A DNA stretch of 64,000 bases. Source: Brevundimonas sp. M20. Lineage in GTDB: Bacteria; Pseudomonadota; Alphaproteobacteria; Caulobacterales; Caulobacteraceae. Below are positions 52,465 through 60,884 of this stretch, one piece after another. Positions within the stretch are counted from its first letter, which is position 1, and the number at the start of each line of letters is the position of its first letter. A program made the position numbers and the translations under genes. The stretch lies in NCBI RefSeq assembly GCF_006547065.1, contig NZ_CP041243.1, forward strand, positions 1,069,001-1,133,000, in the 5' to 3' direction. The notes under the pieces were generated by a model that was not told the DNA's origin, ran no database searches, and worked only from the letters and a program-made list of their open reading frames with translations.

Positions 52465-53677
52465 ACGCGTACTCCTGTCGGGGGGCGGCGTCCGGGCGCG
52501 AGGCCTCGATGATCGCCAGCAATTCGTGGTCGTTGATCTCGCCGATCTCGTCGGCGCGGCGTTTGAAGCCCGCGAAGGCGGCGGCCAGATGGGCGCCGGA
52601 TACGGGTTGGCCCAGCGCCTCGGCGCGCTTGGCGACCGCATGGCGGCCCGAGTGCTTGCCCAGTACGAACCAGGTGCCTTCGAAGCCGACATCCTGAGGG
52701 CGCATGATTTCGTAGGTCGACGGGTCGGCCATCATGCCGTGCTGGTGGATGCCCGCCTCGTGGGCGAAGGCGTTCAAACCGACGATGGCCTTGTTGCGCA
52801 CGACCGGGGTGTGGGTGATCTCGCTCAGCAGGCGGCTGGCGCGAACCAGATGGGTGGCGTCCACGCCGGTGTGCAGGCCGTAGCGGTCCGACCGGGTGCG
52901 GATGGCCATGACCATCTCCTCGATCGAGGCGTTACCTGCCCGTTCGCCGATGCCGTTGATGGCGCCCTCGACCTGACGCGCCCCGGCTTCGACCGCTGAG
53001 AGGGAGTTGGCGACGGCCATGCCCAGATCGTCATGACAGTGGGCCGAGAAGACCACGTGTGGATGACGCACGCGGACCGCGGCCATCAGGTTGCGGTAAA
53101 TCTCGGCGATCTCGCCCGGCGTGGAGTAACCGACGGTGTCGGGAATGTTCAGGGTGGTGGCGCCCGCGGCGGCGGCGACTTCGCACACCTCGGCCAGGAA
53201 TTCCGGCTCGGTGCGGATGGCGTCCTCGGGGCTGAACTCCACGTCCTCGAAGCGGGTGCGGGCATAGGCGACCGAACGCTCGGCGGCTGCCAGCACCTCG
53301 GCCTTCGACATCTTCAGCTTGGCCGACCTATGGATCGGGCTGGTGCCCAGGAATACGTGGATGCGGCGCTCCTGAGTGCCGCTCAGGGCGCGGTACGCAG
53401 CATCGATGTCGGACTCGTTGGAGCGGGCCAGCGAGCAGAAGACGGGGCCCTCCACCTCGCCGGCCACACGGCGCACGCATTCTTCGTCTCCGGGTGAGGC
53501 GGCGGCGAAACCGGCCTCGACCACATCGACCTTCAGGTCCGCCAGCACGCGGGCCATGCGGACCTTGTCCTCCGGCCCCATGGAGAAGCCGGGCGCCTGT
53601 TCGCCGTCGCGCAAGGTGGTGTCGAAGACGATGACCCGGTTCGGATCGGCGGCGACGGCCTTTTGAACCTTGGTCAT
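52448..53677 (-). CDS. leuA: 2-isopropylmalate synthase, short form lacking the regulatory domain
   Basis: A 409-residue enzyme condensing 2-oxoisovalerate and acetyl-CoA, the committed step to leucine. The TIM-barrel is complete: FDTTLRDGEQAPGFSM (metal Asp), FSAHCHDDLGMAVANSL (metal His pair), NGIGERAGNASIEEMVMAI, and AFAHEAGIHQHGMM. E. coli LeuA is about 523 residues with a C-terminal leucine-binding dimer domain; this protein ends at about the point where that domain would begin (NDHELLAIIEAS, then a short tail). Leucine feedback at protein level is therefore unlikely. The start overlaps ilvM by 4 nt. Confidence 0.9.
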   Translation of the reverse strand: MTKVQKAVAADPNRVIVFDTTLRDGEQAPGFSMGPEDKVRMARVLADLKVDVVEAGFAAASPGDEECVRRVAGEVEGPVFCSLARSNESDIDAAYRALSGTQERRIHVFLGTSPIHRSAKLKMSKAEVLAAAERSVAYARTRFEDVEFSPEDAIRTEPEFLAEVCEVAAAAGATTLNIPDTVGYSTPGEIAEIYRNLMAAVRVRHPHVVFSAHCHDDLGMAVANSLSAVEAGARQVEGAINGIGERAGNASIEEMVMAIRTRSDRYGLHTGVDATHLVRASRLLSEITHTPVVRNKAIVGLNAFAHEAGIHQHGMMADPSTYEIMRPQDVGFEGTWFVLGKHSGRHAVAKRAEALGQPVSGAHLAAAFAGFKRRADEIGEINDHELLAIIEASRPDAAPRQEYAYAAAG

Positions 53678-53937
53678 GCCGCTACCTCAGGATGGAAGGA
53701 CGAGGCGGAAGCGCTGACGCGGGTGACGCCGAACAGCTTGTCGATCTGTCGGCCCAGGGTCCGGGTGCAACGGGCGGCGTCGCGGCCGCGCACGGCCATT
53801 TCGATTCGGCGTGCCGGGCCCTCATCGCGCATGGTGATGCCATCGATGTGGAAGCCGCGACGCTCAACCAGACCGATCAGGCGCTGAAGCGAGCCGTCGG
53901 CGCGATCAATGTTCAGGTGCAGGGTTTCGGTGCTCAT
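53674..53937 (-). CDS. ilvM: Acetolactate synthase small subunit, IlvM type
   Basis: An 87-residue single ACT-like domain: LQRLIGLVERRGFHIDGITM, then RQIDKLFGVTRV. Length and pattern match the IlvM subunit of E. coli acetolactate synthase II, not the larger two-domain IlvN/IlvH subunits that most alphaproteobacteria use. It stabilises and activates the large subunit. It sits 3 nt after ilvG, and its stop overlaps leuA. The missing second domain suggests less valine feedback, as for E. coli isozyme II; this is inference. Confidence 0.85.
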   Translation of the reverse strand: MSTETLHLNIDRADGSLQRLIGLVERRGFHIDGITMRDEGPARRIEMAVRGRDAARCTRTLGRQIDKLFGVTRVSASASSFHPEVAA

Positions 53938-53940
53938 GGC

Positions 53941-55647
53941 TCAGGCGCCTTCCATCATTTCAGCGTTGCTCTTTCCGGGCGGGACCAGCGGCCACACGTT
54001 TTCCCGGGGGTCGATAATCACGTGCGCGAGGCAGGGGCCGTCGGCGGCCAGCAGGCGGGCGATCCCGGCCTGGACCTCCTCGCGTCGGCTAATTCGGAAG
54101 GCTTCGATCCCGAAGGCCTCGGCGACCTTCACGAAGTCCGGATTGTCGGACAGGTCGATCTCCGAGTAGTTGCCGTCGAAGAACAGCTCCTGCCACTGGC
54201 GGACCAGACCCAGGGAGCTGTTGTCCAGCAGCAGAACCTTCACCGGGATGCCGTAGCGGCGCAGGGTGGCCAGCTCCTGCACGTTCATCATGAAGCCGCC
54301 GTCGCCGGCGATGACGACGACCGTGGCGTCCGGATCGGACAGCTTGGCGCCTATACCGGCGGGCAGGCCGAAGCCCATGGCGCCCAGGCCGCCGGAGGTG
54401 ATGTGGGCTTCCGGCTTTGCGAACCGACAGTGCTGGGCGGCCCACATCTGGTGCTGGCCGACGTCGCAGGCGGCGACGAAGTCATCACCGGCGGCTTCCG
54501 AGATCGCCTTCAGCAGGGCCGGGGCGTAGACGCCTTCGCCAGGTGCATCGGCATAGCGGAAGGCGGTGCGCTGAACCCGGCTGGCGCAGTGGATCATCCA
54601 CGGATCAATGGCCGGACCCTTGCCCGCCAGATGGGCGGTCAGGGCCTCGACGCCCGGCGCCAGCTCACCCGCGACCGGAATCCAGGTCTCGCGCAGCTTG
54701 CCGATCTCGGACGCGTCGATGTCGAAATGGATGACGCGGGCGTGGGGGGCGAACTCAGCCAGCTTGCCGGTGGCGCGGTCGTCGAAGCGGGCGCCGAAGA
54801 CGATCAGCAGATCGGCTTCCTGCACGGCCTCGTTGGCCGCGCGCGTGCCGTGCATGCCCAGCATGCCCTGGAAGCCGGGAGCGTCGGTCGGGATCGTGCC
54901 CAGCGCGTTCAGGGTCGCGACCGACGGGATGCCGGTGGCCTCCGCGAAGGCGCGGACCTGCTCTGTCGCGCCGCCGATCTTCACGCCGCCGCCGACATAG
55001 ATCAGTGGCCGTTGCGCGGCGCGGATGGCGTCCGCGGCCGCGGCGATGGCGTCGTGGTCCACCGGAACGACGGTGTTCGGATAGCTGAAGCCGAAGTCCT
55101 CGGTGGTCTGACCGACCTGAACGTCCTTGGGCAGGTCGACCAGAACCGGACCGGGGCGGCCCGAGGCGGCGATATGGAAGGCTTCCTCGATGGCGGCCGG
55201 AACATCGGCCGGATCGCGGACCAGGATGGAGTGCTTCACGATCGGCAGGGTGACGCCCAGGATATCGATTTCCTGGAAGGCGTCGGTGCCCATGACGCCT
55301 TGCGCGACGTTACCGGTGATGCAGACGACCGGGATGGAATCCATCATCGCATTGGCGATGCCGGTGATCAGGTTGGTGGCGCCGGGGCCGGACGTGGCCA
55401 TGCAGACCCCGACCTTGCCGCTGCGACGGGCCCAGGCGTCGGCGGCGAAGGCGGCGGCCTGTTCATGACGGACCAGGATGTGGCGCAGGTTCGATCCGGC
55501 CAGGGCGTCATAGACGGGCATGATCGCGCCGCCCGGATAGCCGAACACGACCTCAACCCCCAGCCGCTCCAGGGTGGAGACGAGCAGGCGGGCGCCGCTT
55601 TTCGGGGCGGCGGCGGGTTCAGACATACGGGCGGCGGAGGCGGTCAT
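53941..55647 (-). CDS. ilvG: Acetolactate synthase large subunit
   Basis: A 568-residue ThDP enzyme that makes acetolactate or acetohydroxybutyrate. VVFGYPGGAIMPVYDAL and HEQAAAFAADAWARRSGKVGV near the start, the FAD-region GMHGTRAANEAVQEADLLIVFGARFDDRATG, and the ThDP motif GDGGFMMNVQELATLRRYGIPVKVLLLDN-type segment (GDGG followed by LLLDN) are all visible. Paired with an IlvM-type subunit, so named ilvG; ilvB is the other possible label. It starts 3 nt past ilvC. Confidence 0.95.
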   Translation of the reverse strand: MTASAARMSEPAAAPKSGARLLVSTLERLGVEVVFGYPGGAIMPVYDALAGSNLRHILVRHEQAAAFAADAWARRSGKVGVCMATSGPGATNLITGIANAMMDSIPVVCITGNVAQGVMGTDAFQEIDILGVTLPIVKHSILVRDPADVPAAIEEAFHIAASGRPGPVLVDLPKDVQVGQTTEDFGFSYPNTVVPVDHDAIAAAADAIRAAQRPLIYVGGGVKIGGATEQVRAFAEATGIPSVATLNALGTIPTDAPGFQGMLGMHGTRAANEAVQEADLLIVFGARFDDRATGKLAEFAPHARVIHFDIDASEIGKLRETWIPVAGELAPGVEALTAHLAGKGPAIDPWMIHCASRVQRTAFRYADAPGEGVYAPALLKAISEAAGDDFVAACDVGQHQMWAAQHCRFAKPEAHITSGGLGAMGFGLPAGIGAKLSDPDATVVVIAGDGGFMMNVQELATLRRYGIPVKVLLLDNSSLGLVRQWQELFFDGNYSEIDLSDNPDFVKVAEAFGIEAFRISRREEVQAGIARLLAADGPCLAHVIIDPRENVWPLVPPGKSNAEMMEGA

Positions 55648-55650
55648 GGT

Positions 55651-56664
55651 TCAGGCGGCTTCCGATTTGGGGGCGTGCAGCCAGGCCATGCGCTCGCGCA
55701 GTTTCGCGCCGGTCCGTTCGATGGGCTGTTCGCCGTCTGCCTTGACCCAGGCGTCGTAGCGGGGCTTGCCCGCCTCGTTCTCGGCGATCCATTCGCTGGC
55801 GAACTGACCCGACTGAATTTCATCCAGAATGGTCTTCATGCGGGCGCGGGTTTCGTCGGTGATGACGCGCGGGCCTGACTTGACCGAGCCCCACTTGGCC
55901 GTTTCCGAGATGAACTCGTTCATCCTGGTGATGCCGCCTTCGTAGAACAGGTCCACGATCAGCTTCAGCTCGTGCATACACTCGAAGTAGGCGATCTCGG
56001 GCTGGTAGCCGGCCTCGACCAGGGTGTTGAACCCGGACATGACCAGCTCCTTGGCGCCGCCGCACAGGACGGCCTGTTCGCCGAACAGGTCGGTCTCGGT
56101 CTCCTCGCGGAAGGTGGTCTCCAGCAGGCCGCCGGTCGCGCCGCCGTTGCCTTTGGCGTAGCCCATGGCGCGGTCGCGGGCCTTGCCGGTCGCATCCTTC
56201 TCGATGGCGAACAGGGAGGGGACGCCCCGGCCGCGCTGGTATTCACGGCGGACCAGATCGCCCGGGCCCTTGGGGGCGACCAGGATGACGTCCATGTCCT
56301 CGCGCGGCGTGATGCGGCCGTAGATGATCGAGAAGCCGTGGGCGAACAGGATGGCGGCGCCCTGTTTGGCGTTCGGCTCGATGATGTCGCGATAGACCTC
56401 GGCCTGGATCATGTCCGGCGTCAGGATGGCGATGATGTCCGCGCCCTTGACCGCCTCGGCGGGTTCGGCGGTCGGGACGCCGTCGGCGGTGGCGTTGCGC
56501 CAGCCCTTGCCGCCTTCGCGGACGCCCGCGACCACATCATGGCCAGAGTCCTTCAGGTTCTGGGCGTGGGCCCGGCCCTGCGAGCCGTAGCCGATGATGG
56601 CGATGCGCTGACCGGCGATGGCGCCGGGGCGAATATCGTCGTTGGTGTAGATGGTGATGGCCAT
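55651..56664 (-). CDS. ilvC: Ketol-acid reductoisomerase
   Basis: A 337-residue class I enzyme. [21 protein letters not shown] is the NADPH-binding loop, [27 protein letters not shown] the conserved middle, and the Mg-binding residues lie in [17 protein letters not shown] and [19 protein letters not shown]. It converts acetolactate products to dihydroxy acids. It starts 3 nt after ilvD. Confidence 0.97.
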   Translation of the reverse strand: MAITIYTNDDIRPGAIAGQRIAIIGYGSQGRAHAQNLKDSGHDVVAGVREGGKGWRNATADGVPTAEPAEAVKGADIIAILTPDMIQAEVYRDIIEPNAKQGAAILFAHGFSIIYGRITPREDMDVILVAPKGPGDLVRREYQRGRGVPSLFAIEKDATGKARDRAMGYAKGNGGATGGLLETTFREETETDLFGEQAVLCGGAKELVMSGFNTLVEAGYQPEIAYFECMHELKLIVDLFYEGGITRMNEFISETAKWGSVKSGPRVITDETRARMKTILDEIQSGQFASEWIAENEAGKPRYDAWVKADGEQPIERTGAKLRERMAWLHAPKSEAA

Positions 56665-56667
56665 GGT

Positions 56668-58413
56668 TCAGGCGTCCTCTCGGGCGGCGCGGGTTTCGGT
56701 CTCGGCGGGACGCTGGACCGGGGGCGGGTTGGGAATGGTCACGGCGCCTTGGGCGGCGGAGGCCACCGAGGCGCGGTACTTGGCGAAGACACCGTGCGCC
56801 GGGCGGATGGTGTGTGGGGCGAAGTCCGCCCGGCGCGTCGCCAGATCGACGCCGATGACGTCGATGCGGCGATGGGTGACGTCGATGGCGATACGGTCGC
56901 CGTCGCGGATCAGGGCGATGGGGCCGCCGACAGCGGCTTCCGGCGAGACGTGTCCGGCGACGAAGCCGTAGCTGGCGCCCGAGAAACGGCCATCGGTGAT
57001 CAGGGCGACGTTGTGCACGCCGCGCCCCTTCAGGGCGGCGGTGACCTGCAGCATCTCGCGCATGCCGGGGCCGCCCTTGGGGCCTTCGTAGCGGATGATG
57101 ATGACATCGCCTTCGCCGACCGAACCGTCCTGAACGGCGTGGAAGGCGTCTTCCTCGCTGTCGAAGACACAGGCCGGGCCTTCGAAGCGGTCGACCCTGT
57201 GGCCGGTCAGTTTGATGACCGCGCCGTCCGGGGCGACGTCGCCGTAGATGACGGCGAAGCTGCCGCGATCCATGACGGGGGCGTCGAAGGTGGCGACCAC
57301 CTGCTGGCCCGGGGTCTCCTCGGCTTCGGCGGCCTCGGCGAACAGGCTGCGGCCGGAGACCGTGGGCGCGTTCACGATCTTGCCCGCTTCGGCCATTCGC
57401 TGGGTGACCAGACGGGTGCCGCCCGCGGCGAACAGGTGGGAGGCCAGGAAGCGGCCGCCCGGCTTGAGGTCGCAGATGACGGGGGCGTCGACGCAAGCCT
57501 GATGGCAGTCCTCGACGCCGAACTCGACCCCGGCTTCGGCGGCGATGGCGGTGAGGTGCATGACGGCGTTGGTCGAGCCGCCCGAGGCCGAGACGGCGAC
57601 GGCGGCGTTCCGCAGGCTGGCGCGGGTGATGTATTTGCGGGCGCTATCGCCGGCGAAGACGCGTTCGACGATCAGGCGACCGCAGCGCTCGCCCTCGGCG
57701 GCCTTGGCCGGATCAACGGCGGGGACGTCATTGGCGCCCATCGGCGACAGGCCCATGACCGACAGGGCCATGGCCATGGTGTTGGCGGTGAACTGGCCGC
57801 CGCAGGCGCCGGCGCCGGGGCAGACCGCCGTTTCGACGGCTTTCAGGCCTGCGTCGTCCAGGGCTCCGGCGGCGTGGGCGCCGATGGCCTCGAAGATCTC
57901 CTGAACCGAGACCTCCTTCTGGCCGATGGTCCCCGGCATGATGGTGCCGCCGTAGTAGACCAGCCCCGGGATATCCATGCGGGCCAGCGCCATGGCGGCG
58001 GCCGGTATGGTCTTGTCGCAGCCGACGATGCAGATGACGCCGTCCAGCTGATGGCCTTCGACGGCCAGCTCGATGCTGTCGGCGACGACCTCGCGGCTGA
58101 TCAGCGAGGCCTTCATGCCGGGCGTGCCCATCGAGATGCCGTCGGTCACGACGATGGTGTTGAAGTCGACCGGATAGCCGCCCGCGGCGATGATCCCGGC
58201 GCGCACGTCGGCGGCCAGACGGTCCAGGTGCATGTTGCACGGCGTGACCGAGGACCAGGTGTTGACCACCGCGATCATCGGCTTGTCGAAATCGGCGTCC
58301 TGCATGCCGGCGGCGCGCAGGTAGCTGCGGGCCGCGGCGCGGTTCGGGCCGGCCGTAACCGCGCGACTTCTCGCGTTCGGGGGACGGTCGTTAGAGGTGA
58401 AATCTTGCGTCAT
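56668..58413 (-). CDS. ilvD: Dihydroxyacid dehydratase
   Basis: A 581-residue iron-sulfur dehydratase that makes the branched 2-oxo acids. Cluster cysteines are in [27 protein letters not shown] and [41 protein letters not shown] closes the family pattern. ATG at 58413 is chosen; a further upstream TTG lies within the attenuator terminator. It is the first enzyme gene of the nine-gene ilv-leu operon, preceded by a leader ORF and terminator at 58451-58666. Confidence 0.97.
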   Translation of the reverse strand: MTQDFTSNDRPPNARSRAVTAGPNRAAARSYLRAAGMQDADFDKPMIAVVNTWSSVTPCNMHLDRLAADVRAGIIAAGGYPVDFNTIVVTDGISMGTPGMKASLISREVVADSIELAVEGHQLDGVICIVGCDKTIPAAAMALARMDIPGLVYYGGTIMPGTIGQKEVSVQEIFEAIGAHAAGALDDAGLKAVETAVCPGAGACGGQFTANTMAMALSVMGLSPMGANDVPAVDPAKAAEGERCGRLIVERVFAGDSARKYITRASLRNAAVAVSASGGSTNAVMHLTAIAAEAGVEFGVEDCHQACVDAPVICDLKPGGRFLASHLFAAGGTRLVTQRMAEAGKIVNAPTVSGRSLFAEAAEAEETPGQQVVATFDAPVMDRGSFAVIYGDVAPDGAVIKLTGHRVDRFEGPACVFDSEEDAFHAVQDGSVGEGDVIIIRYEGPKGGPGMREMLQVTAALKGRGVHNVALITDGRFSGASYGFVAGHVSPEAAVGGPIALIRDGDRIAIDVTHRRIDVIGVDLATRRADFAPHTIRPAHGVFAKYRASVASAAQGAVTIPNPPPVQRPAETETRAAREDA

Positions 58414-58450
58414 TGCGAAGGGTCGTTCCGGAGGTGTCCGGATCGCGCAC

Positions 58451-58483
58451 AACAAAAAACCCGCTTCCTGGTTGGAAGCGGGT
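58451..58483 (-). terminator. Attenuator terminator of the ilv-leu operon
   Basis: On the minus strand: ACCCGCTTCC and GGAAGCGGGT make a 10-bp stem with a 5-nt loop, followed by TTTTTTGTT, 40 nt before ilvD. The first arm also pairs, with one bulge, with GGAGCGGTGTGG near the end of the leader ORF (plus-strand 58529-58540), so an antiterminator form is possible. Confidence 0.8.
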
Positions 58484-58513
58484 GGCTGCGGGCGATCCTG
58501 ATTTTGCGTTAGG

Positions 58514-58666
58514 TCAGGTCACGTGCGTCCACACCGCTCCAGTAAGGAGGGCGAGCGATACAGCGATAATAAGGGTGTTCAGGGCCAGTTGGACCGAGGG
58601 CGCACGCGTGGCCGCGATCGCCTTGGCGGCGCTCTTGCGGTCAACGATGTGGACGCGATTGGCCAC
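58514..58666 (-). CDS. ilvL: Branched-chain leader peptide (IlvL-like)
   Basis: A 50-codon ORF with GTG start (AGGAG 6 nt before) ending 30 nt before the terminator stem. Its second half holds [19 protein letters not shown]: about ten Leu, Ile and Val codons in 19, using CTT, ATT and GTA, which are otherwise rare in this GC-rich genome. That is what a ribosome-stalling leader for Leu/Ile/Val should look like. It might instead be a small membrane peptide, since the same segment is hydrophobic, but position and complementarity with the terminator argue for attenuation. Confidence 0.65.
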   Translation of the reverse strand: MANRVHIVDRKSAAKAIAATRAPSVQLALNTLIIAVSLALLTGAVWTHVT

Positions 58667-58722
58667 GGGGGCTCCTGTTCAACGCCGTTAAGAAACCATG
58701 CCTCGCTGCGCCGCACAAGACC

Positions 58723-58745
58723 GTTAAGCAAAATTCTTGCTCAAC
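58723..58745. promoter_or_regulatory. Imperfect inverted repeat upstream of the ilv-leu leader
   Basis: GTTAAGCAA (58723-58731) and TTGCTCAAC (58737-58745) are 9-bp arms with one mismatch around AATTC. A second small palindrome, ACCAAGTTGGT, follows at 58744-58754. These could be regulator sites or lie near the operon promoter. Confidence 0.4.
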
Positions 58746-58821
58746 CAAGTTGGTAGGGACCGGTTTGCGCAGAAAATCACCGATGTCCGCAGCGGGATTT
58801 TCACGTGCGGCAGGTGTGGAA

Positions 58822-58846
58822 TTTGCGAGTGATTATCGCTATTCAC
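58822..58846. promoter_or_regulatory. Fur-like site upstream of tonB
   Basis: The 25-nt AT-rich stretch contains TGCGAGTGATTATCGC and then TATTCAC, similar to the TGCGAAT-rich Fur boxes of caulobacters. It is 62 nt before tonB. The match is partial. Confidence 0.35.
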
Positions 58847-58907
58847 TGCCCATGTTTTCGTTCCCCGCCCCGCGATCCGCACGCCTGACAAGTGACGACT
58901 GACGGAC

Positions 58908-59708
58908 ATGGCGGCGATCCCTCTCACAGGCAGGCCGGAGCCACAGTCGCAACAGGCGAAGGGCCACCGCGGTGGCCGGTTCGCGGCCTATGGCATCGCG
59001 GCGGCGGCCCATGCCGGTCTGGTGATGCTGATCGGCCTGCAGGCGGCGCCGTCGTCGGACGGAGGGGCGGCTCCGGTGATCAATCTGATGCTCGAGCCCT
59101 CGCCGCGCTTCGACTCCGAGACGCCGCCCGCCGTCGCTTCCATGGCTGAGCAGGAGGCGCCGGCTGCGGCGCGGCCCCAGCCGGTGGCCGCACCGCTACG
59201 TCTCCGTCAGACGATCTCCTCCATTCCGTCCGACCTGACCCTGCCGCCGCCGGTCAAACTCAACGAGCCGACCCCTCGCGTTCACAACGCCCGGGACACC
59301 GGGGATCGGCAGGGGACAGCGCGTAACGCCGAGGGAGCCGGTTCAGGGCCGATATCGGCGGACGCTTCCCTCAACGGGGCCACGCAGGGCGGCGGGGGGC
59401 AAGCGCTGGGCGCCGCCGCCGCCGCCGACACGGACGTCTACTTCGCCCGGGTGCTGGCCTGGATCGAGCAGCACAAGCGCCATCCCGGCGACGCACAGGG
59501 CTTGGTGACCGTCAGCTTCCGGCTGGATCGCCGCGGGCGGGTCAGCGGCCTGCGTCTGGTGCGGTCCAGCGGTGTTCGGGCGCTGGACCGGTCGGCCATG
59601 GATCAGATCGCGTCGACCCAGCCGTTCCCGCGCCCGGAGCCCGGAGCCCGGTGGGCGTCGCGGGAGTTCACGGTGAACATGGACTACCGGACCCGTCCGG
59701 GGCGCTGA
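58908..59708 (+). CDS. tonB: TonB family energy-transducing protein
   Basis: A 266-residue inner-membrane anchored protein: one hydrophobic segment (AAYGIAAAAHAGLVMLIGLQA, about 25-45), a long Pro/Ala-rich periplasmic linker, and a C-terminal TonB domain (VYFARVLAWIEQHKRHPGDAQGLVTVSFRLDRRGRV outline, with GVRALDRSAMDQIASTQPFPRPEPG). It couples proton-motive force from ExbBD to outer-membrane receptors. No exbB/exbD genes are adjacent. It converges with the peroxidase gene at 59718 and is probably iron regulated along with the receptor beyond. Confidence 0.85.
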   Translation: MAAIPLTGRPEPQSQQAKGHRGGRFAAYGIAAAAHAGLVMLIGLQAAPSSDGGAAPVINLMLEPSPRFDSETPPAVASMAEQEAPAAARPQPVAAPLRLRQTISSIPSDLTLPPPVKLNEPTPRVHNARDTGDRQGTARNAEGAGSGPISADASLNGATQGGGGQALGAAAAADTDVYFARVLAWIEQHKRHPGDAQGLVTVSFRLDRRGRVSGLRLVRSSGVRALDRSAMDQIASTQPFPRPEPGARWASREFTVNMDYRTRPGR

Positions 59709-59717
59709 TCCACAACC

Positions 59718-60884
59718 TCAGAGCGTCTCCAGGAAGGCGACGAGGTCGTCGATCTCTTCCTCGGTCAGGTTCAGCGGCTGCAGCATAGGGTCGGTCCTGG
59801 GGAACAGGGGATCGTGCTCCTGCGCGGCCGTCGGACGCGGATGGGCGCCGCCGGCGTTGTAGAAGCGGACGATGCCCTCAAGGCTCGGGAACAGACCGTT
59901 GTGCATCCAAGGTCCTGTACGCGATGTGCTGAGCAGGCTTGGCGTGCGGAAGGCGCCCACATCCCGCGCCAGCCCCGTGACCTCGTATCGACCCAGATCC
60001 TCGCGCTCGCGGCCGTAAAAGGTCAGGCCGAGATTATGGAACTTGCCGTCGCTGAACACCGGGCCGCTATGGCAACTGGCGCAGGCGGCCTTGGTGCGGA
60101 ACAGGTGCAGGCCGCGCAACTGCTGGTCATTGAGTGCGCTCCGCTGGCCATCGATGAAACGTCGCCACCGGACCTGACCGGGGCGCAGGTTTCGCTGGAA
60201 GGACGCCAACGCCTTGGCGATCCGGTCGATGGTGACGGTTTCGTCTCCGAAGGCCTTGCGGAAGTCTTCGGCGTAGGACGGTTCGGCCGCGATCCGGGCC
60301 TCGATCTCGGGCAGGGCGCCGGCCATCTCCAGCGGATCGACGATGGGGTGCAGGCTCTGGGCTTCGAGCGTGTCGGAGCGTCCGTCCCAGAACAGCACCG
60401 GCATGTGACCGGACGCCGCCACGGAGGGGGAGTTGCGCCGTCCGCGCCGGCGATCATGGCCAAAGGAGGTGCGCAGGCCGTCGGCGAAACCGAGCTCGCG
60501 CGCATGGCAGGATGCGCAGGCGATCTGACCGGAGGCTGAAAGGCGGGGGTCATCGAACAGGCGTTGGCCCAGCGCGACCTTTTCCGGCGTCGTGGGATTG
60601 TCGGCGGGAGCGGGCGCCGGGGGCAGGGGACCGAGTTCCGTGAAAGCCGCGCCGTCCCTCAGGACAGGCGCCGGCCAGGTCTCTGGCGCGCCCGAATAGG
60701 CCGCGCGCAAGTCTTCCGCCGTCGGGTGTTCGGGCAGTACGAGCCGGATCGGCGCCGCGCTTTCCTGAGCGCGCACGCCGTCGAACGCCCACGCCCCGGC
60801 GATCAGGCTGATCGCCAGGACGAGGGACGCCGGAACGGCGCTTCCAGGAATGGTCTTCAGTAGCGGAATTTGACCGAAACCCAT
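59718..60884 (-). CDS. Di-heme cytochrome c peroxidase / MauG-family protein
   Basis: A 388-residue exported di-heme protein. Signal peptide ends near DGVRA. Heme sites are ACASCH (about residue 119) and ACASCH (about 240); RRNSPSVAASGHMPVLFWDGRSDTLEAQ and RTPSLLSTSRTGPWMHNG, also present, are family signatures. Members reduce peroxide or, as in MauG and MbnH, oxidise protein Trp/Tyr residues. I took the ATG at 60884, which overlaps the receptor gene by 28 nt; a longer frame is a shadow. Coupled to a TonB receptor, so a role in processing an imported or surface ligand is possible. Confidence 0.9.
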   Translation of the reverse strand: MGFGQIPLLKTIPGSAVPASLVLAISLIAGAWAFDGVRAQESAAPIRLVLPEHPTAEDLRAAYSGAPETWPAPVLRDGAAFTELGPLPPAPAPADNPTTPEKVALGQRLFDDPRLSASGQIACASCHARELGFADGLRTSFGHDRRRGRRNSPSVAASGHMPVLFWDGRSDTLEAQSLHPIVDPLEMAGALPEIEARIAAEPSYAEDFRKAFGDETVTIDRIAKALASFQRNLRPGQVRWRRFIDGQRSALNDQQLRGLHLFRTKAACASCHSGPVFSDGKFHNLGLTFYGREREDLGRYEVTGLARDVGAFRTPSLLSTSRTGPWMHNGLFPSLEGIVRFYNAGGAHPRPTAAQEHDPLFPRTDPMLQPLNLTEEEIDDLVAFLETL

